64,000 bases of DNA from Nakamurella deserti (GCF_003260015.1 NZ_QCXS01000003.1:362315-426314), one strand, 5' to 3'. Counted from the stretch's first letter, positions 41,412 through 50,426 are shown. Notes: a model not told the origin generated them from the letters alone. Program-made: numbers and translations.

Positions 41412-42080
41412 ATGACCCGGTCACCTCGCTCCTCCCCCGACGCCCCGGACGACCCGTCGGTCACCGCCGCGAAACAGCAGCTTCGCCGCCGGCTGCTCGA
41501 CCGCCGGCGACACCGCACGCCCGAGCACCGCGCAGCGGTGGGCAGGGCGAACGCCGACCACCTGTTCGCCGCGGCGTCCCCGGGCACCACGGTGTGCGGC
41601 TTCCTGCCCCTGCCGTCCGAGCCGCTCGACGGCCGGCTGCTCGACCGGTTGACCGGAGCGGGGGTCACGGTGCTGGTGCCGGTCGTCACCGGCGCGGCCC
41701 CCCTGGACTGGAGCGACTGGTCGGCCGCCCGCCGGGCCGCCGGGTCCGGGGAACTGCCACGCCGCGCAGGCCCGGTGGGGATCGACGAGCTGGACGCCCC
41801 GCGGCTGGGCCCGGGCGCGGTCGCCTCGGCCGATCTCGTGCTCGTGCCGGCGCTGGCGGTCGACCCGGCCGGTCACCGGCTGGGCCGTGGGGGCGGGCAC
41901 TACGACCGCACCTTGGCGCTGCTGGGCACCCTGACGCGTCGACGGCCGCCGCTGGTCGCGGTGCTGGACGACGACGAGGTGCTCGACACCGTGCCGCACG
42001 ACCACCTCGACGTGCCGGTGTCACTGCTGGTCACCCCCCGGGGTGGACTGCGCGTTCCGGGGGCGTCGCGGGCGGGGTGA
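41412..42080 (+). CDS. 5-formyltetrahydrofolate cyclo-ligase
   Basis: The 222-residue protein converts 5-formyl-THF to 5,10-methenyl-THF with ATP. The N-terminal KQQLRRRLLDRR motif and the C-terminal substrate/ATP loop LGRGGGHYDRTL (near residue 160) are both present. A basic helix and the PLPSEPLD segment complete the fold. ATG 41412 has AAGG 8 bases before it; an ATG six codons upstream is an alternative. It is divergent from glp, as part of the conserved actinobacterial neighbourhood. Confidence 0.92.
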   Translation: MTRSPRSSPDAPDDPSVTAAKQQLRRRLLDRRRHRTPEHRAAVGRANADHLFAAASPGTTVCGFLPLPSEPLDGRLLDRLTGAGVTVLVPVVTGAAPLDWSDWSAARRAAGSGELPRRAGPVGIDELDAPRLGPGAVASADLVLVPALAVDPAGHRLGRGGGHYDRTLALLGTLTRRRPPLVAVLDDDEVLDTVPHDHLDVPVSLLVTPRGGLRVPGASRAG

Positions 42081-42232
42081 GCAGGACCGCACCCGACGGT
42101 GTTTGCGTGCCGGGCGTCGCCCATGGATCATCGAACTGGCACTCCGACCGGTCGAGTGCCAACCGGATGCCCGGGGCGGTCGTTCGCCCATCGGCCACCC
42201 ACCGGGATGCGCAGTCAGCGGAGGAACCCTCG

Positions 42233-42601
42233 ATGCCCACCTATCAGTACGCCTGCACCGAATGCGGGCACCAGTTCGAGGAATTCCAGTCGTTCAGCGA
42301 CGCCGCCCTCACCGACTGCCCGGTCTGCGGCGGGCGCCTGCGCAAGGTCTACGGATCCGTCGGCGTGGTCTTCAAGGGCTCCGGCTTCTACCGGACGGAC
42401 TCCCGCAACGGCGACGGCAAGGTCGCGAAGAGCGCCGATCCCGCCGCCCCCAAGAGCAGCCCGGAGAAGTCCTCGTCCGGTGACGGCGGCAGCAGCAAGC
42501 CGGCCCCGGCGACCACCTCGAACGGCAGCTCGACTCCCGCGAGCTCCTCGACGTCGTCCGCCAGCAGCACGGCGTCGGGTTCGGGTAGCACCGGCTCCTG
42601 A
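42233..42601 (+). CDS. FmdB-family zinc-ribbon protein
   Basis: This 122-residue protein starts MPTYQYACTECGHQFEEFQS. It has two Cys pairs (C8-x2-C11 and C29-x2-C32) that form a small zinc ribbon, then GVVFKGSGFYRTD as in the FmdB family. The last 55 residues are a Ser/Thr/Ala-rich disordered tail. The family is regulatory or DNA-binding by annotation, and its function in actinobacteria is unknown. GGAGGA lies before the ATG. Confidence 0.92.
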   Translation: MPTYQYACTECGHQFEEFQSFSDAALTDCPVCGGRLRKVYGSVGVVFKGSGFYRTDSRNGDGKVAKSADPAAPKSSPEKSSSGDGGSSKPAPATTSNGSSTPASSSTSSASSTASGSGSTGS

Positions 42602-42604
42602 CGA

Positions 42605-42628
42605 CGGCGGGCCGGCGCCGGCCCGCCG
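42605..42628 (+). terminator. 24-bp perfect palindrome after the FmdB gene
   Basis: CGGCGGGCCGGC and its exact complement lie back to back 4 bases after the stop. They give a loop-free GC palindrome that would form a strong hairpin at the transcript end. The rest of 42629-42846 shows no gene. Confidence 0.6.
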
Positions 42629-42846
42629 AAGCGCGGCCGGACGTTCGTCGGTCGCCCGCACCCGTCGGTCCTCCGGCACCGTCGCGGCCCGTCGGACCTC
42701 CGACACGCCGCTACGAGCCGCCGGAGGCGTGATCGGCGGTCCCCAGTTGCACCCCATCGTGGGGTTGTCCCCTCCGGCACCGTCCGTCGACGGCCGACCG
42801 TCCGTGCGCTCCCTAGCGTCCTGGGTGTCGAGGACGGGGACCAGAC

Positions 42847-43689
42847 ATGCGCATCAGCGACAGTGCTGTACAGCCGAGCCGCCACCGGGCCGGGCGGGGC
42901 ACCGCGCGCCGCGCGGCCGACGCACCGACCGGCGCGCCGCGTCGGCGGCCGGGCGGGGCGGTCCGCGCCGAACCGATCGACCGCGACTCGCAGATCGATC
43001 GCACGGGCGGGTGCGACCGCGCCGGCGGCGCTGTGACGGCGGCCGCCGAGGCGCGGCGGCGGTCCGTACGGGCACTCACCCCACGCTGGCGCCGCGAGCG
43101 CTGGACCGGGCGGGCCGGCGGTCGGCGTTACCGGGCGGCGCGGCGGGCGGTGGCGGTCCTGCTCCTGGTGCTGGCCGGGTTGTCGGCCGCGCGGGGCAGC
43201 GCGGCCGAGCCGGGGGTCGAGGCCCTCGCCCTGACCCGCGATCTGAAGGTCGGGGCGGTCCTCACCGCGACGGACGTCGCGGTCACCCGTGTCGTGTCGC
43301 CACCCGACGGTGCGCTGGCCGACCCCGCTGACGTCGACGGCCGACGCCTGACCTCGGCCGCGCGGCGTGGCGAGGTCCTCACCGATCGCCGGCTGGTCGA
43401 CACCCCCGGGCCCGAGCCCGGGCCGGGACGCGCGGCGGTGGCGGTCCGGCCCGCCGACCCTGCGGTCCTGCAACTCCTGCAGGCCGGGAGCGCGGTCGTC
43501 GTCGTCGGGATCGACAGCGCCGGCGCGGTGCAGCCACTGACGTCGGACGCGTTGGTGCTGGCGGTGCTGGTCGCGGGGAGCGGCTCGGGTGACCGGTCGC
43601 AGCCGGTGCTGCTGTCCGTCCCCGAGGCCGAGGCCGACCGTCTCGCCGCCGCCGCACTGACCGGTGACGTCGCCCTGCGTCTGCGGTGA
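42847..43689 (+). CDS. SAF-domain protein (CpaB/RcpC-like)
   Basis: The 280-residue frame has a low-complexity Arg/Ala-rich N-terminus, one membrane helix (AVAVLLLVLAGLSAARG near residue 107) and a SAF domain (about 125-190: LTRDLKVGAVLTATDVAVTRV and RRGEVLTDRRLVD). A second beta-rich region like RcpC follows. SAF proteins of this kind assist Flp pilus or cell-surface assembly, but no pilus genes are nearby. The first 60 residues may not be real; GTG 43033 is a possible later start. Confidence 0.78.
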   Translation: MRISDSAVQPSRHRAGRGTARRAADAPTGAPRRRPGGAVRAEPIDRDSQIDRTGGCDRAGGAVTAAAEARRRSVRALTPRWRRERWTGRAGGRRYRAARRAVAVLLLVLAGLSAARGSAAEPGVEALALTRDLKVGAVLTATDVAVTRVVSPPDGALADPADVDGRRLTSAARRGEVLTDRRLVDTPGPEPGPGRAAVAVRPADPAVLQLLQAGSAVVVVGIDSAGAVQPLTSDALVLAVLVAGSGSGDRSQPVLLSVPEAEADRLAAAALTGDVALRLR

Positions 43690-43812
43690 CCGGCCCGGAC
43701 CGGGCGCACGCCGTGCAGGCGTTTCACCCGGCCGGCGGACCGGCGGATACGCTCCGTCCGTCAGTTGCGCGGTGTTGCGCGCCACCCCCTCCCCCGACCC
43801 CGAGGAGAACCC

Positions 43813-44238
43813 GTGCTCAAAGGCTTCAAGGACTTCCTGTTCCGCGGGAACATCGTCGAACTGGCGATCGCCGTGGTCATCGGCGGTGCCTTCACCGCCC
43901 TCGTCGGCAGCTTCACCACCGCGATCATCCAGCCCATCCTGGCCAGCATCGGCGGCGTGAACGCCGACGGGCTCGGCTTCAACATCCTCGGGTCGGACGG
44001 CCCCGCGACGTCCTTCGTCAACATCGGCGCGGTCATCACCGCCGCGATCACCTTCCTGATCACCGCGGCCGTCGTCTACTTCATCTTCATCGTGCCGATG
44101 AACACGATCACCGAGCGCCGCAAGAAGGGAATGAAGCCCGTTGACGCCGCACCCACCGACAACGAGCTGCTGCTGCAGATCCGCGACCTGCTCAAGGCGC
44201 AGAACGACGGGAAGGCCACCGACAACCCGCTGATCTGA
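43813..44238 (+). CDS. mscL: Large-conductance mechanosensitive channel
   Basis: This 141-residue protein begins LKGFKDFLFRGNIVELAIAV, the conserved N-terminal helix and first membrane segment. The second segment is VITAAITFLITAAVVYFIFI, and a cytoplasmic helix (NELLLQIRDLLK) ends it. MscL opens under membrane tension to release solutes. GTG 43813 has GAGGAG 5 bases upstream. Confidence 0.96.
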   Translation: MLKGFKDFLFRGNIVELAIAVVIGGAFTALVGSFTTAIIQPILASIGGVNADGLGFNILGSDGPATSFVNIGAVITAAITFLITAAVVYFIFIVPMNTITERRKKGMKPVDAAPTDNELLLQIRDLLKAQNDGKATDNPLI

Positions 44239-44272
44239 GGCACTCGACCCGGACGTCCCGGGTGGGCCGTCC

Positions 44273-44362
44273 CGGTGTCGGCCGTGCGATCCGGGGCGGT
44301 CCCGGTGTGGGCCGGCCCGGTGACGGCCGTGCGGTCCGGGGCGGTCCCGGTGTGGGCCAGCC
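44273..44362 (+). repeat. 45-bp direct tandem repeat, two copies
   Basis: CGGTGTCGGCCGTGCGATCC (44273-) and CGGTGACGGCCGTGCGGTCC (44318-) start two units of 45 bases. The units differ at only about three positions and lie 35 bases after mscL. No gene is visible here. Confidence 0.75.
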
Positions 44363-44363
44363 C

Positions 44364-44681
44364 GAGTCGAGAGCGTCCGTGCCGTCCCGCACCGCCCGCT
44401 GTCGATGGCTACGGAAGGCGCTCAGCCGCCGTGGTGCGGCGGCCGGTCGTCCAGGACCAGGCGTCCGCACCGCCTGCTGCCCGAGGCCGCGGACGGCGAC
44501 CAGCCGCCGGGGTGCGGCGGCCGATCTCCAGAAACCAAGGGCGTCCACGCCGTCCACCACCGCCGCTGTCGGTGGCTGCGGGCGGCGGAGCGCTCAACCG
44601 CCGTGCTGCGACGGCCGGTCCTCCAGGACCAGGCGTCCGTGCCGTCCCGCACCGCCCGCTGTCGGTGGCTACGGAAGGCGC
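44364..44681 (-). repeat. Degenerate copies of the 44682 gene end
   Basis: The gene tail around GCTCAGCCGCCGTGGTGCGG (true copy starting at 44681) recurs at 44592, 44499 and 44421, with spacings of 89, 93 and 78 bases. A partial copy lies near 44364. Each copy keeps the pattern stop codon, GG-HH-PP codons, then a CCGGTC(C)TCCAGG region. The whole 44239-44681 gap is repeats and has no gene. Confidence 0.75.
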
Positions 44682-44945
44682 TCAGCCGCCGTGGTGCGGC
44701 GGCCGGTTCTCCAGGTACCAGGCCTCCGCCGGGTCCCGACCCGACGGCACCTCGGGGTCGGGCAGGTCGTCCCGGGTGCTCACCGGATCGGTGCCGAAGA
44801 TGCGGTCCAGCTCGGCCCGGCTGCGCACCGGGGTCGAACCGGCGGGCGGGGGTGCGGTGGTGCTCCCGGTCGGTGTGGCGCCCGGATCGGCCGGCGGCTC
44901 GGGCGGGCCGTCGGCCGGGACGACCGACCGGTCGGGCGTCACCAT
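44682..44945 (-). CDS. Small proline-rich hypothetical protein
   Basis: This 87-residue protein has a disordered Pro/Ala/Thr-rich first half (GPPEPPADPGATPTGSTTAPP). It has a more conserved-looking second half, SRAELDRIFGTDPVSTRDDL and AEAWYLENRPPHHGG. No signal or membrane segment is seen. The acidic C-terminal motif is reminiscent of short actinobacterial proteins encoded next to mogA. It lies 43 bases after the mogA stop on the same strand. I do not recognise its function. Its end has been copied several times downstream. Confidence 0.65.
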   Translation of the reverse strand: MVTPDRSVVPADGPPEPPADPGATPTGSTTAPPPAGSTPVRSRAELDRIFGTDPVSTRDDLPDPEVPSGRDPAEAWYLENRPPHHGG

Positions 44946-44988
44946 GCGCCCGTCGACGCCGCCGCGGCCACGCTGCCCCGCATCCGGC

Positions 44989-45489
44989 TCAGAGCTCTTC
45001 GAGGTCCGACAGCTCGCCGATGAGGTAGGCGGCCAGCGGGGTGAGGGTCGCGAGGGCATCGCGGATGGCCTGCCGTGAGCCCGGGATGTTGGCGACCAGC
45101 GTCGAACCCGACACCCCGACGAGCCCGCGGGAGATCACCGCCTCCATGACACCGGCGGTCATCCCCGACCAGCGCAGGGCCTGGCTGACCCCCAGCAGCT
45201 CGCGGTCCAGGATCTCCGCGGTCACGTCCGGGACGACGTCGCGCGGCGACACCCCGGTGCCGCCGACGGTGATGACCAGGTCGACGCCGCCGATGACGGC
45301 CGTGTTCAGCGCGTTGCGGATGACCGGTTCGTCGGAGGGCACCGTGACGCTGCCGTCGACCACGAACCCGGCCTCCACCAGCAGCTCGGTGACCAGCGCA
45401 CCGGTGCCGTCGTCCTCGGCCTCGTGAAGGTGCCGATCCGCCACCAGGACGATCAGTGCACGTCCGGAGCGGTCGTTGATTGCGGGCAC
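44989..45489 (-). CDS. mogA: Molybdenum cofactor protein MogA/MoaB
   Basis: This 166-residue protein is a MogA/MoaB-type molybdopterin adenylyltransferase. The family motif GGTGVSPRDVVPD is at about residues 85-97 and SGSTLVANIPGSRQAI near 134. It adenylates molybdopterin before metal insertion. The GTG at 45489 has AGGAAAGG some 9 bases upstream; longer frames add a non-conserved arginine-rich leader. Confidence 0.88.
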   Translation of the reverse strand: MPAINDRSGRALIVLVADRHLHEAEDDGTGALVTELLVEAGFVVDGSVTVPSDEPVIRNALNTAVIGGVDLVITVGGTGVSPRDVVPDVTAEILDRELLGVSQALRWSGMTAGVMEAVISRGLVGVSGSTLVANIPGSRQAIRDALATLTPLAAYLIGELSDLEEL

Positions 45490-45657
45490 TCGGCAAACCT
45501 TTCCTCGTCCGGTTCGCGGTCGCCGCTCACCGGTCCACACCCCCGTCGCGCTGGTGCGCCGACAGGCATTCGAGCCTAGTCGTCGGCGACGGAGCGGGTA
45601 CGCCCGGACGCGGTGCGCAGCCGGTCGGGCCGAACCCCGCCGGTGACCGGGGCGGGC

Positions 45658-46446
45658 TCAGCCCAGGAACGCCACCGCCGCGGAGCGGAACACCCCGGAC
45701 GGCACCGCCGACACGTGGGTTCGACCCGGCAGCCCGACGAACGTCGCCGCGGGCAGTCCCGCCGTCCAGGCCCGGGCCGGGTCGTGCAGCGGGTCGTCGG
45801 TGCCCACCGCCACCAGCGTCGGGACCGCCGGGTCGGGTGCGCGACGGACGGCGGCCGGGTCGGTGTGGAGTCCGCGGACGAGCGCGGCCAGCGCGCGCTC
45901 GTCGTTGCCCGGCAGCGCGGCGATGGTCCGGGCGATCCGCGCCGTCTCGGCGTGCGCCGGCACCGGCCCGCCCCCCAGCGCCCGATCGACCAGGTCCGGG
46001 TCGAAGCCCTGGAGCAACGGCTGACCGGCACTGCCGCCGAGCACCAGTCGCCGCACCGGCGCGGGCATCCCCGGGGTGGCCAGGTACTCGAGCAGCACCC
46101 GCGAGCCCAGCGAGTAGCCGATCGCGTCGACCGGACGGCCGGCCCCCACCGTCGACGCCACGACCGCGGCGAGGTCGCCCACCAGCAGCGGCAGCCGGTA
46201 GGCGGCCGGATCGTGGGGCGCACCGCTCCCGCCGTGACCCCGCTGGTCGAGGCGGATCAGCGGCCGGCCCGTCGCGCGCAGCGAGCGCAGCCAGCCGGCC
46301 TGCTCCCAGTTCACGAACGCATCCGACCCCAGCCCGTGGACCAGCACCACCGGGACGGCGTCCGCCGCTCCGGGGGTCACGTACACCCGGACCGGGGTGC
46401 CGTCAGGTCCGGTGACGTCGGTCGGCGACGGGGGTGCGGTGGACAT
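45658..46446 (-). CDS. Alpha/beta-hydrolase
   Basis: The 262-residue protein has the alpha/beta-hydrolase core: oxyanion motif VHGLGSDAF (near residue 38), nucleophile serine in GYSLGSR (near 113), acid in VGTDDPLHD (near 216) and histidine in PGRTHVSA (near 242). All triad residues are present. The natural ester or amide substrate is unknown. ATG 46446 follows GGGGCGG; an ATG three codons upstream is possible. It is divergent from the biotin transport operon. Confidence 0.88.
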   Translation of the reverse strand: MSTAPPSPTDVTGPDGTPVRVYVTPGAADAVPVVLVHGLGSDAFVNWEQAGWLRSLRATGRPLIRLDQRGHGGSGAPHDPAAYRLPLLVGDLAAVVASTVGAGRPVDAIGYSLGSRVLLEYLATPGMPAPVRRLVLGGSAGQPLLQGFDPDLVDRALGGGPVPAHAETARIARTIAALPGNDERALAALVRGLHTDPAAVRRAPDPAVPTLVAVGTDDPLHDPARAWTAGLPAATFVGLPGRTHVSAVPSGVFRSAAVAFLG

Positions 46447-46511
46447 CCGCCCCATGCTCCCCCATCAGCGGCGACGGCGGCGGACGACACCACACCCAGT
46501 AAGGTCCGTCT

Positions 46512-47246
46512 GTGACTCGACACCGCCACCCGGCACGCGATCTCGCCCAGATCGCCGTTTTCGCCGGTCTGATCGCCGCCCTCGGACTCCCCGGGGGCAT
46601 CCAGGTCGGCTCGACCAGCGTGATGATCACCTTCCAGACCCTCGGGGTGATGCTCGCCGGCGCCGTCCTCGGACCCCGCAAGGGCGTCGCCGCCGTCGCC
46701 GTCTTCGCGGTGCTGGTCGCCGCCGGCCTGCCGCTGCTGTCCGGCGGCCGCGGCGGCATCAGCTGGCTCACCACCGCCCCCAGCGCCGGCTACCCGTACG
46801 GCTGGCTGCTCGGCGCCTTCGTCATCGGACTGGCCACCCGGCGGCTGCTGCCGGCCTACCGGCTCTGGCTGGCCCTGCCGCTCACCGCGCTCGGCGGGAT
46901 GGTCGCCGTCTACGCGGTCGGCGTCCCGGTCACCGCGCTCAACGCCGGCGTGCCCCTGGGCGCGGCCTTTGTCGACTCGCTCAAGTTCTGGCCCGGTGAC
47001 CTGATCAAGGTCGTCGTGACCGTGCTGGTCGCCCGTCAGGTGCACCGCGCCTACCCGGGCCTGATCGGCCGGCCGGCCGGCGGCCGCCCGACCCGCGCCG
47101 TCGCGGGCGACCCGGTCGCCGCCGACGGTCGCGCGCCCGGCGGCAGCACTCCCTCCCGCGCCCGCCCGGCCGGTTCACGCGACGGCGGTTCCCCCGCCCC
47201 GGCTGCCGCCCACCCCGACCATCACCCGACCGGCGGAGACCGATGA
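46512..47246 (+). CDS. bioY: Biotin ECF transporter S-component
   Basis: This 244-residue membrane protein has six hydrophobic segments and the BioY features QVGSTSVMITFQTLGVMLAG (near residue 31), GGRGGISWLTTAPSAGYPYG (near 77) and the C-terminal KFWPGDLIKVVV. It captures biotin in the membrane. A 55-residue Pro/Gly/Arg-rich tail is added beyond the usual family length. GTG 46512 has AAGG upstream. Its stop overlaps the next start (ATGA). Confidence 0.93.
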   Translation: MTRHRHPARDLAQIAVFAGLIAALGLPGGIQVGSTSVMITFQTLGVMLAGAVLGPRKGVAAVAVFAVLVAAGLPLLSGGRGGISWLTTAPSAGYPYGWLLGAFVIGLATRRLLPAYRLWLALPLTALGGMVAVYAVGVPVTALNAGVPLGAAFVDSLKFWPGDLIKVVVTVLVARQVHRAYPGLIGRPAGGRPTRAVAGDPVAADGRAPGGSTPSRARPAGSRDGGSPAPAAAHPDHHPTGGDR

Positions 47247-48568
47247 ACGCGTCCGACCACCCGGGCAGCCAGCCCACACCCCCGCACGATCAGCAGGACA
47301 CCGAGCACCGGGACACCGAGCAGCGGGACGCCGAGGCGCCACCCGCGGGCCTGGCCGGCTGGCTCCGCGGCGCCCTGGAGCACCGGGCCGTCGACCTGGA
47401 CGGGATCCGGCTCAGCTACGGCGAGCTGGCCGCGGAGATCAACGAGGCCGTCGACGAGTTGCACGCCACCGAGCGGGGCGACGGCCCCGCCGACATCCTG
47501 GCGGTCAGCGACACCGATCCGCTGGCCACTCTCATCGCCTGTTACGCAGCGCTCATCGCCGGCCGCCCGGTACTCGTCACCGACCCGGAGCAGCCGGTCC
47601 CGGCCGTCACCTCGCTGCCCGCGGGGGCCCAGCTGCTGCTCACCACCTCCGGCTCGACCGGCCGGCCGCGGGTCATCGCCCGCACCTGGGAGTCCTGGCG
47701 GGTGTCGTTCCCGCCATTCACCGAGATCACCGGCATCGACGGCGACGACACCGTCGCCCTCACCGGGCCGCTGCACGGCAGCATGCACCTGCTCGGGGCG
47801 CTGCACACGCTGTGGGTCGGCGCCACCCTGACCGACGACGTCACCGCGGCCACGGTGATGCACTGCGTCCCGACGGTGCTCGACACGCTGCTCCGCGACG
47901 ACGAGACCGCCACGCCGGCCGTCCGGCTCGCGGTCATCGGGGGCGCGCCGCTGACCACCGGCCTCGCCGACCGTGCGCGGGCCGCCGGCATCGAGCTCGT
48001 CGAGTACTACGGCGCCACCGAGCTGTCCTTCGTCGCCGCCCGCCGGTACCGCCGGCCGCTCGCCCCCTTCCCGGGGGTGGAGGTGGTCGCCCGCGACGGG
48101 GTCATCTGGGCGCGGTCGCCGTACCTGTCGCTGGGCTACGCGGGGGCGTCGGGCGAGATGCGTGTCGACGACGAGGGCTTCGCCTCGGTGGGTGACCTCG
48201 GCGCCTTCGTCGGCGAGTCGCTGGCCGTGCGGGGCCGCGGCGACGCCGCCATCACCACCAGCGGCGCGACGGTGCTGGCCGAGGACATCGAGGCGAGCCT
48301 GCTCGAGCTGCCCGGGGTGCGGGCGGTGGCGGTCGTCGGCCTGCCGCACGAGCGGCTCGGAGAGATCGTCGCCGCGGTGATGGAGGTCGCCCCCGGCACC
48401 AAGGGGGCGCTGCTGCGCACCGAGGCGCGCTCCCGGCTGCAGAGCGCCGCGCTCCCCCGCCGCTGGTACGTCGCCACCCTGCCGCGCACCTCCGCGGGCA
48501 AGATCGTCAGGGCCGCCATCCGCGCCGGCCTCATCGACGGAACCCTGGATGCGCAACCGCTGGCCTGA
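47243..48568 (+). CDS. AMP-forming acyl-CoA ligase in the biotin operon
   Basis: The 441-residue ANL-family enzyme is shorter than typical (about 500-550). The ATP-binding P-loop LLTTSGSTGRPR is near residue 133, the YYGATELSFVA motif (A5) is near 253, and the C-terminal LPRTSAGKIVRAAI lysine motif (A10) is near 414. The enzyme should activate an acid to its CoA thioester. Placement between bioY and the transporter ATPase, with a thiolase next, suggests a fatty-acid or pimelate-type substrate linked to biotin, but this is inference. Confidence 0.9.
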   Translation: MNASDHPGSQPTPPHDQQDTEHRDTEQRDAEAPPAGLAGWLRGALEHRAVDLDGIRLSYGELAAEINEAVDELHATERGDGPADILAVSDTDPLATLIACYAALIAGRPVLVTDPEQPVPAVTSLPAGAQLLLTTSGSTGRPRVIARTWESWRVSFPPFTEITGIDGDDTVALTGPLHGSMHLLGALHTLWVGATLTDDVTAATVMHCVPTVLDTLLRDDETATPAVRLAVIGGAPLTTGLADRARAAGIELVEYYGATELSFVAARRYRRPLAPFPGVEVVARDGVIWARSPYLSLGYAGASGEMRVDDEGFASVGDLGAFVGESLAVRGRGDAAITTSGATVLAEDIEASLLELPGVRAVAVVGLPHERLGEIVAAVMEVAPGTKGALLRTEARSRLQSAALPRRWYVATLPRTSAGKIVRAAIRAGLIDGTLDAQPLA

Positions 48569-48589
48569 CCGGGCCGGCTCGCCGCGGCC

Positions 48590-49702
48590 GTGACCGCCGC
48601 GGTCGTGGCCGCGCGCCGAACGCCGATCGGCACGGCCGGGCACGCCCTGGCCGGGGTGACCGTCGACCGGTTGGCGGCCCCGGTGCTGCGCGTCCTCGCC
48701 GACGACCCCCTCCTGGGGCCGGTGGACGACGTCCTGCTCGGCAACTGCCTCGGACCGGGCGGCAACCCGGCGCGGCTGGCCGCGCTGGGTGCGGGCCTGG
48801 GCACCGCCACCCCGGCGGTCACCGTCGACCGGCAGTGCGGCTCCGGTCTGGACGCGATCCTGCAGGGCGCCGCCCGGATCGCCGCCGGCCAGGCCGGTGT
48901 GGTGCTGGCCGGCGGCGCCGAATCCGCGTCCACCGCACCGGTGCGTGCCCGGCGGGACACCGGGCAGACCTACGCCCGCGCCCCGTTCGCCCCCGCCGGC
49001 TTCCCGGACCCGGACATGGGCCCGGCCGCCGACGCGCTGGCCGCGCACCTGGGCATCGGGCGGGCCGACCACGACGCGTGGGCGGCCCGTTCGTTCGAAC
49101 GGGCGCAGCGCGCCTGCGAACGGGGGGCGTTCGCCGCCGAGTGGGTGCCGCTGCCCGGCCTCGACCACGACGAGCGGGTCCGCCCCGGGGTGACCACCGC
49201 GCGGCTGGCCCGGCTGCGGCCGGCCTTCGGTCCGGACGGCACCCACACCGCCGGCAACTCCTGCGGCATCTCCGACGGCGCCGCCGCGGTCGCGCTCACC
49301 TCTCCCGACGCCGCCCGCGGGCGTCCGCACCTGCGGATCCTCGGCGGGGCGGTCCGCGGCTGCGACCCGGCGCTGCCCGGTCTCGGCCCGACCGCCGCGG
49401 TGCCGCCGCTGCTGGAGCGGCTCGGGCTGGGCGTCGCCGAGCTCGGCGCCGTCGAGATCACCGAGGCCTTCGCCGCGCAGATCCTCGCGGCCGTCCGCAC
49501 CCTGGATCTGGACCCGGACACCGTCTGCACCGACGGCGGGGCGATCGCCATGGGCCATCCCTGGGGCGCGTCCGGCGCCGTCCTGGTGGTCCGGCTGTTC
49601 GCCCGGATGCTGCAGCCCGGCGGCCCGGAGTTCGGTCTGGCCGCCTGTGCCATCGGCGGCGGACAGGGCATCGCCCTCGTCGTCCAGCGGGTGGCGCCGT
49701 GA
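48590..49702 (+). CDS. Thiolase (acetyl-CoA C-acyltransferase) in the biotin operon
   Basis: This 370-residue thiolase has the nucleophilic Cys in DRQCGSGLDA (near residue 83), the ITEAFAAQ motif (Glu/Ala in the NEAF position), the histidine in GGAIAMGHPWGASGA (near 318) and the second Cys in CAIGGGQG (near 350). It condenses or cleaves acyl-CoA. The GTG start at 48590 has no strong ribosome site. It follows the ligase by 21 bases, so the pair probably works on one acyl-CoA substrate. Confidence 0.92.
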   Translation: MTAAVVAARRTPIGTAGHALAGVTVDRLAAPVLRVLADDPLLGPVDDVLLGNCLGPGGNPARLAALGAGLGTATPAVTVDRQCGSGLDAILQGAARIAAGQAGVVLAGGAESASTAPVRARRDTGQTYARAPFAPAGFPDPDMGPAADALAAHLGIGRADHDAWAARSFERAQRACERGAFAAEWVPLPGLDHDERVRPGVTTARLARLRPAFGPDGTHTAGNSCGISDGAAAVALTSPDAARGRPHLRILGGAVRGCDPALPGLGPTAAVPPLLERLGLGVAELGAVEITEAFAAQILAAVRTLDLDPDTVCTDGGAIAMGHPWGASGAVLVVRLFARMLQPGGPEFGLAACAIGGGQGIALVVQRVAP

Positions 49703-49739
49703 GCCGGCCGTGCACCGCCGGCAGCGGACGCGGCGCGCC

Positions 49740-50426
49740 GTGACCCGCGAGATCCGCTTCGAGCACGTCTCGCACGCCTTCGGCGACCGCCGGGTCCTCA
49801 CCGACGTCCACCTCACGCTCACCGAACCGCGGGTCGGCATCGTCGGCGCGAACGGCTCCGGCAAGTCCACGCTGGCCCGGTTGATCAACGGGCTGGTCGA
49901 GCCGAGCAGCGGCACGGTCAGCGTGGACGGGCTGTCGGTGGCCCGCGACGGCAAGCGGGTCCGGGAGCGCGTCGGCTTCGTGTTCACCGACCCGGACACC
50001 CAGATCGTGATGCCCACGGTCCGCGAGGACGTGGCCTTCACGCTGCGCCGGACGACCTTGTCCCGGGCCGAGGCCGCCGCCCGGGTCACCGCCATCCTGG
50101 AGCGGTTCGGCCTCGCCGATCACGCCGACCATCCGGCGCACCTGCTGTCGGGTGGGCAGAAGCAGCTGCTGGCGCTGGCCTCGGTGCTGGTCGCCGAGCC
50201 GGCGGTGCTGATCGCCGACGAACCGACGACGCTGCTCGACGCCCGCAACGCCGCGATGATCGCCGCCACCTTCGGCCGCCTCGACCAGCGGGTCGTGGTG
50301 GTGACCCATCAGCTGGATCTGGTGGCCGATTTCGACCGCGTGCTGGTGATCGACGACGGCCGGGTCGTCGCCGACGACCTCCCCGGGCCGGCCCTGGCCG
50401 CCTACCGCCGGGTGCTGCTCGCGTGA
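49740..50426 (+). CDS. bioM: Energy-coupling factor ATPase (BioM-type)
   Basis: The 228-residue ABC ATPase has Walker A GANGSGKSTLAR (near residue 36), an LSGGQKQL signature, Walker [13 protein letters not shown] and a TDPDTQIVMPTVREDVAF Q-loop region typical of ECF ATPases. It powers biotin uptake through BioN and BioY. GTG 49740 lies 37 bases after the thiolase stop, and its stop overlaps bioN (GTGA). Confidence 0.92.
   Translation: MTREIRFEHVSHAFGDRRVLTDVHLTLTEPRVGIVGANGSGKSTLARLINGLVEPSSGTVSVDGLSVARDGKRVRERVGFVFTDPDTQIVMPTVREDVAFTLRRTTLSRAEAAARVTAILERFGLADHADHPAHLLSGGQKQLLALASVLVAEPAVLIADEPTTLLDARNAAMIAATFGRLDQRVVVVTHQLDLVADFDRVLVIDDGRVVADDLPGPALAAYRRVLLA

Noticed and set aside
44262-45078. 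Plus-strand frames across the repeat region after mscL
   Set aside because: They consist of repeat-encoded low-complexity peptide and oppose the mogA and 44682 genes; no ribosome sites or family motifs are seen.
47222-50095. 957-codon minus-strand open frame
   Set aside because: It spans the opposite strand of the biotin operon and has only Arg/Gly/Asp-rich composition. The plus-strand genes carry full family motifs and coupled starts.
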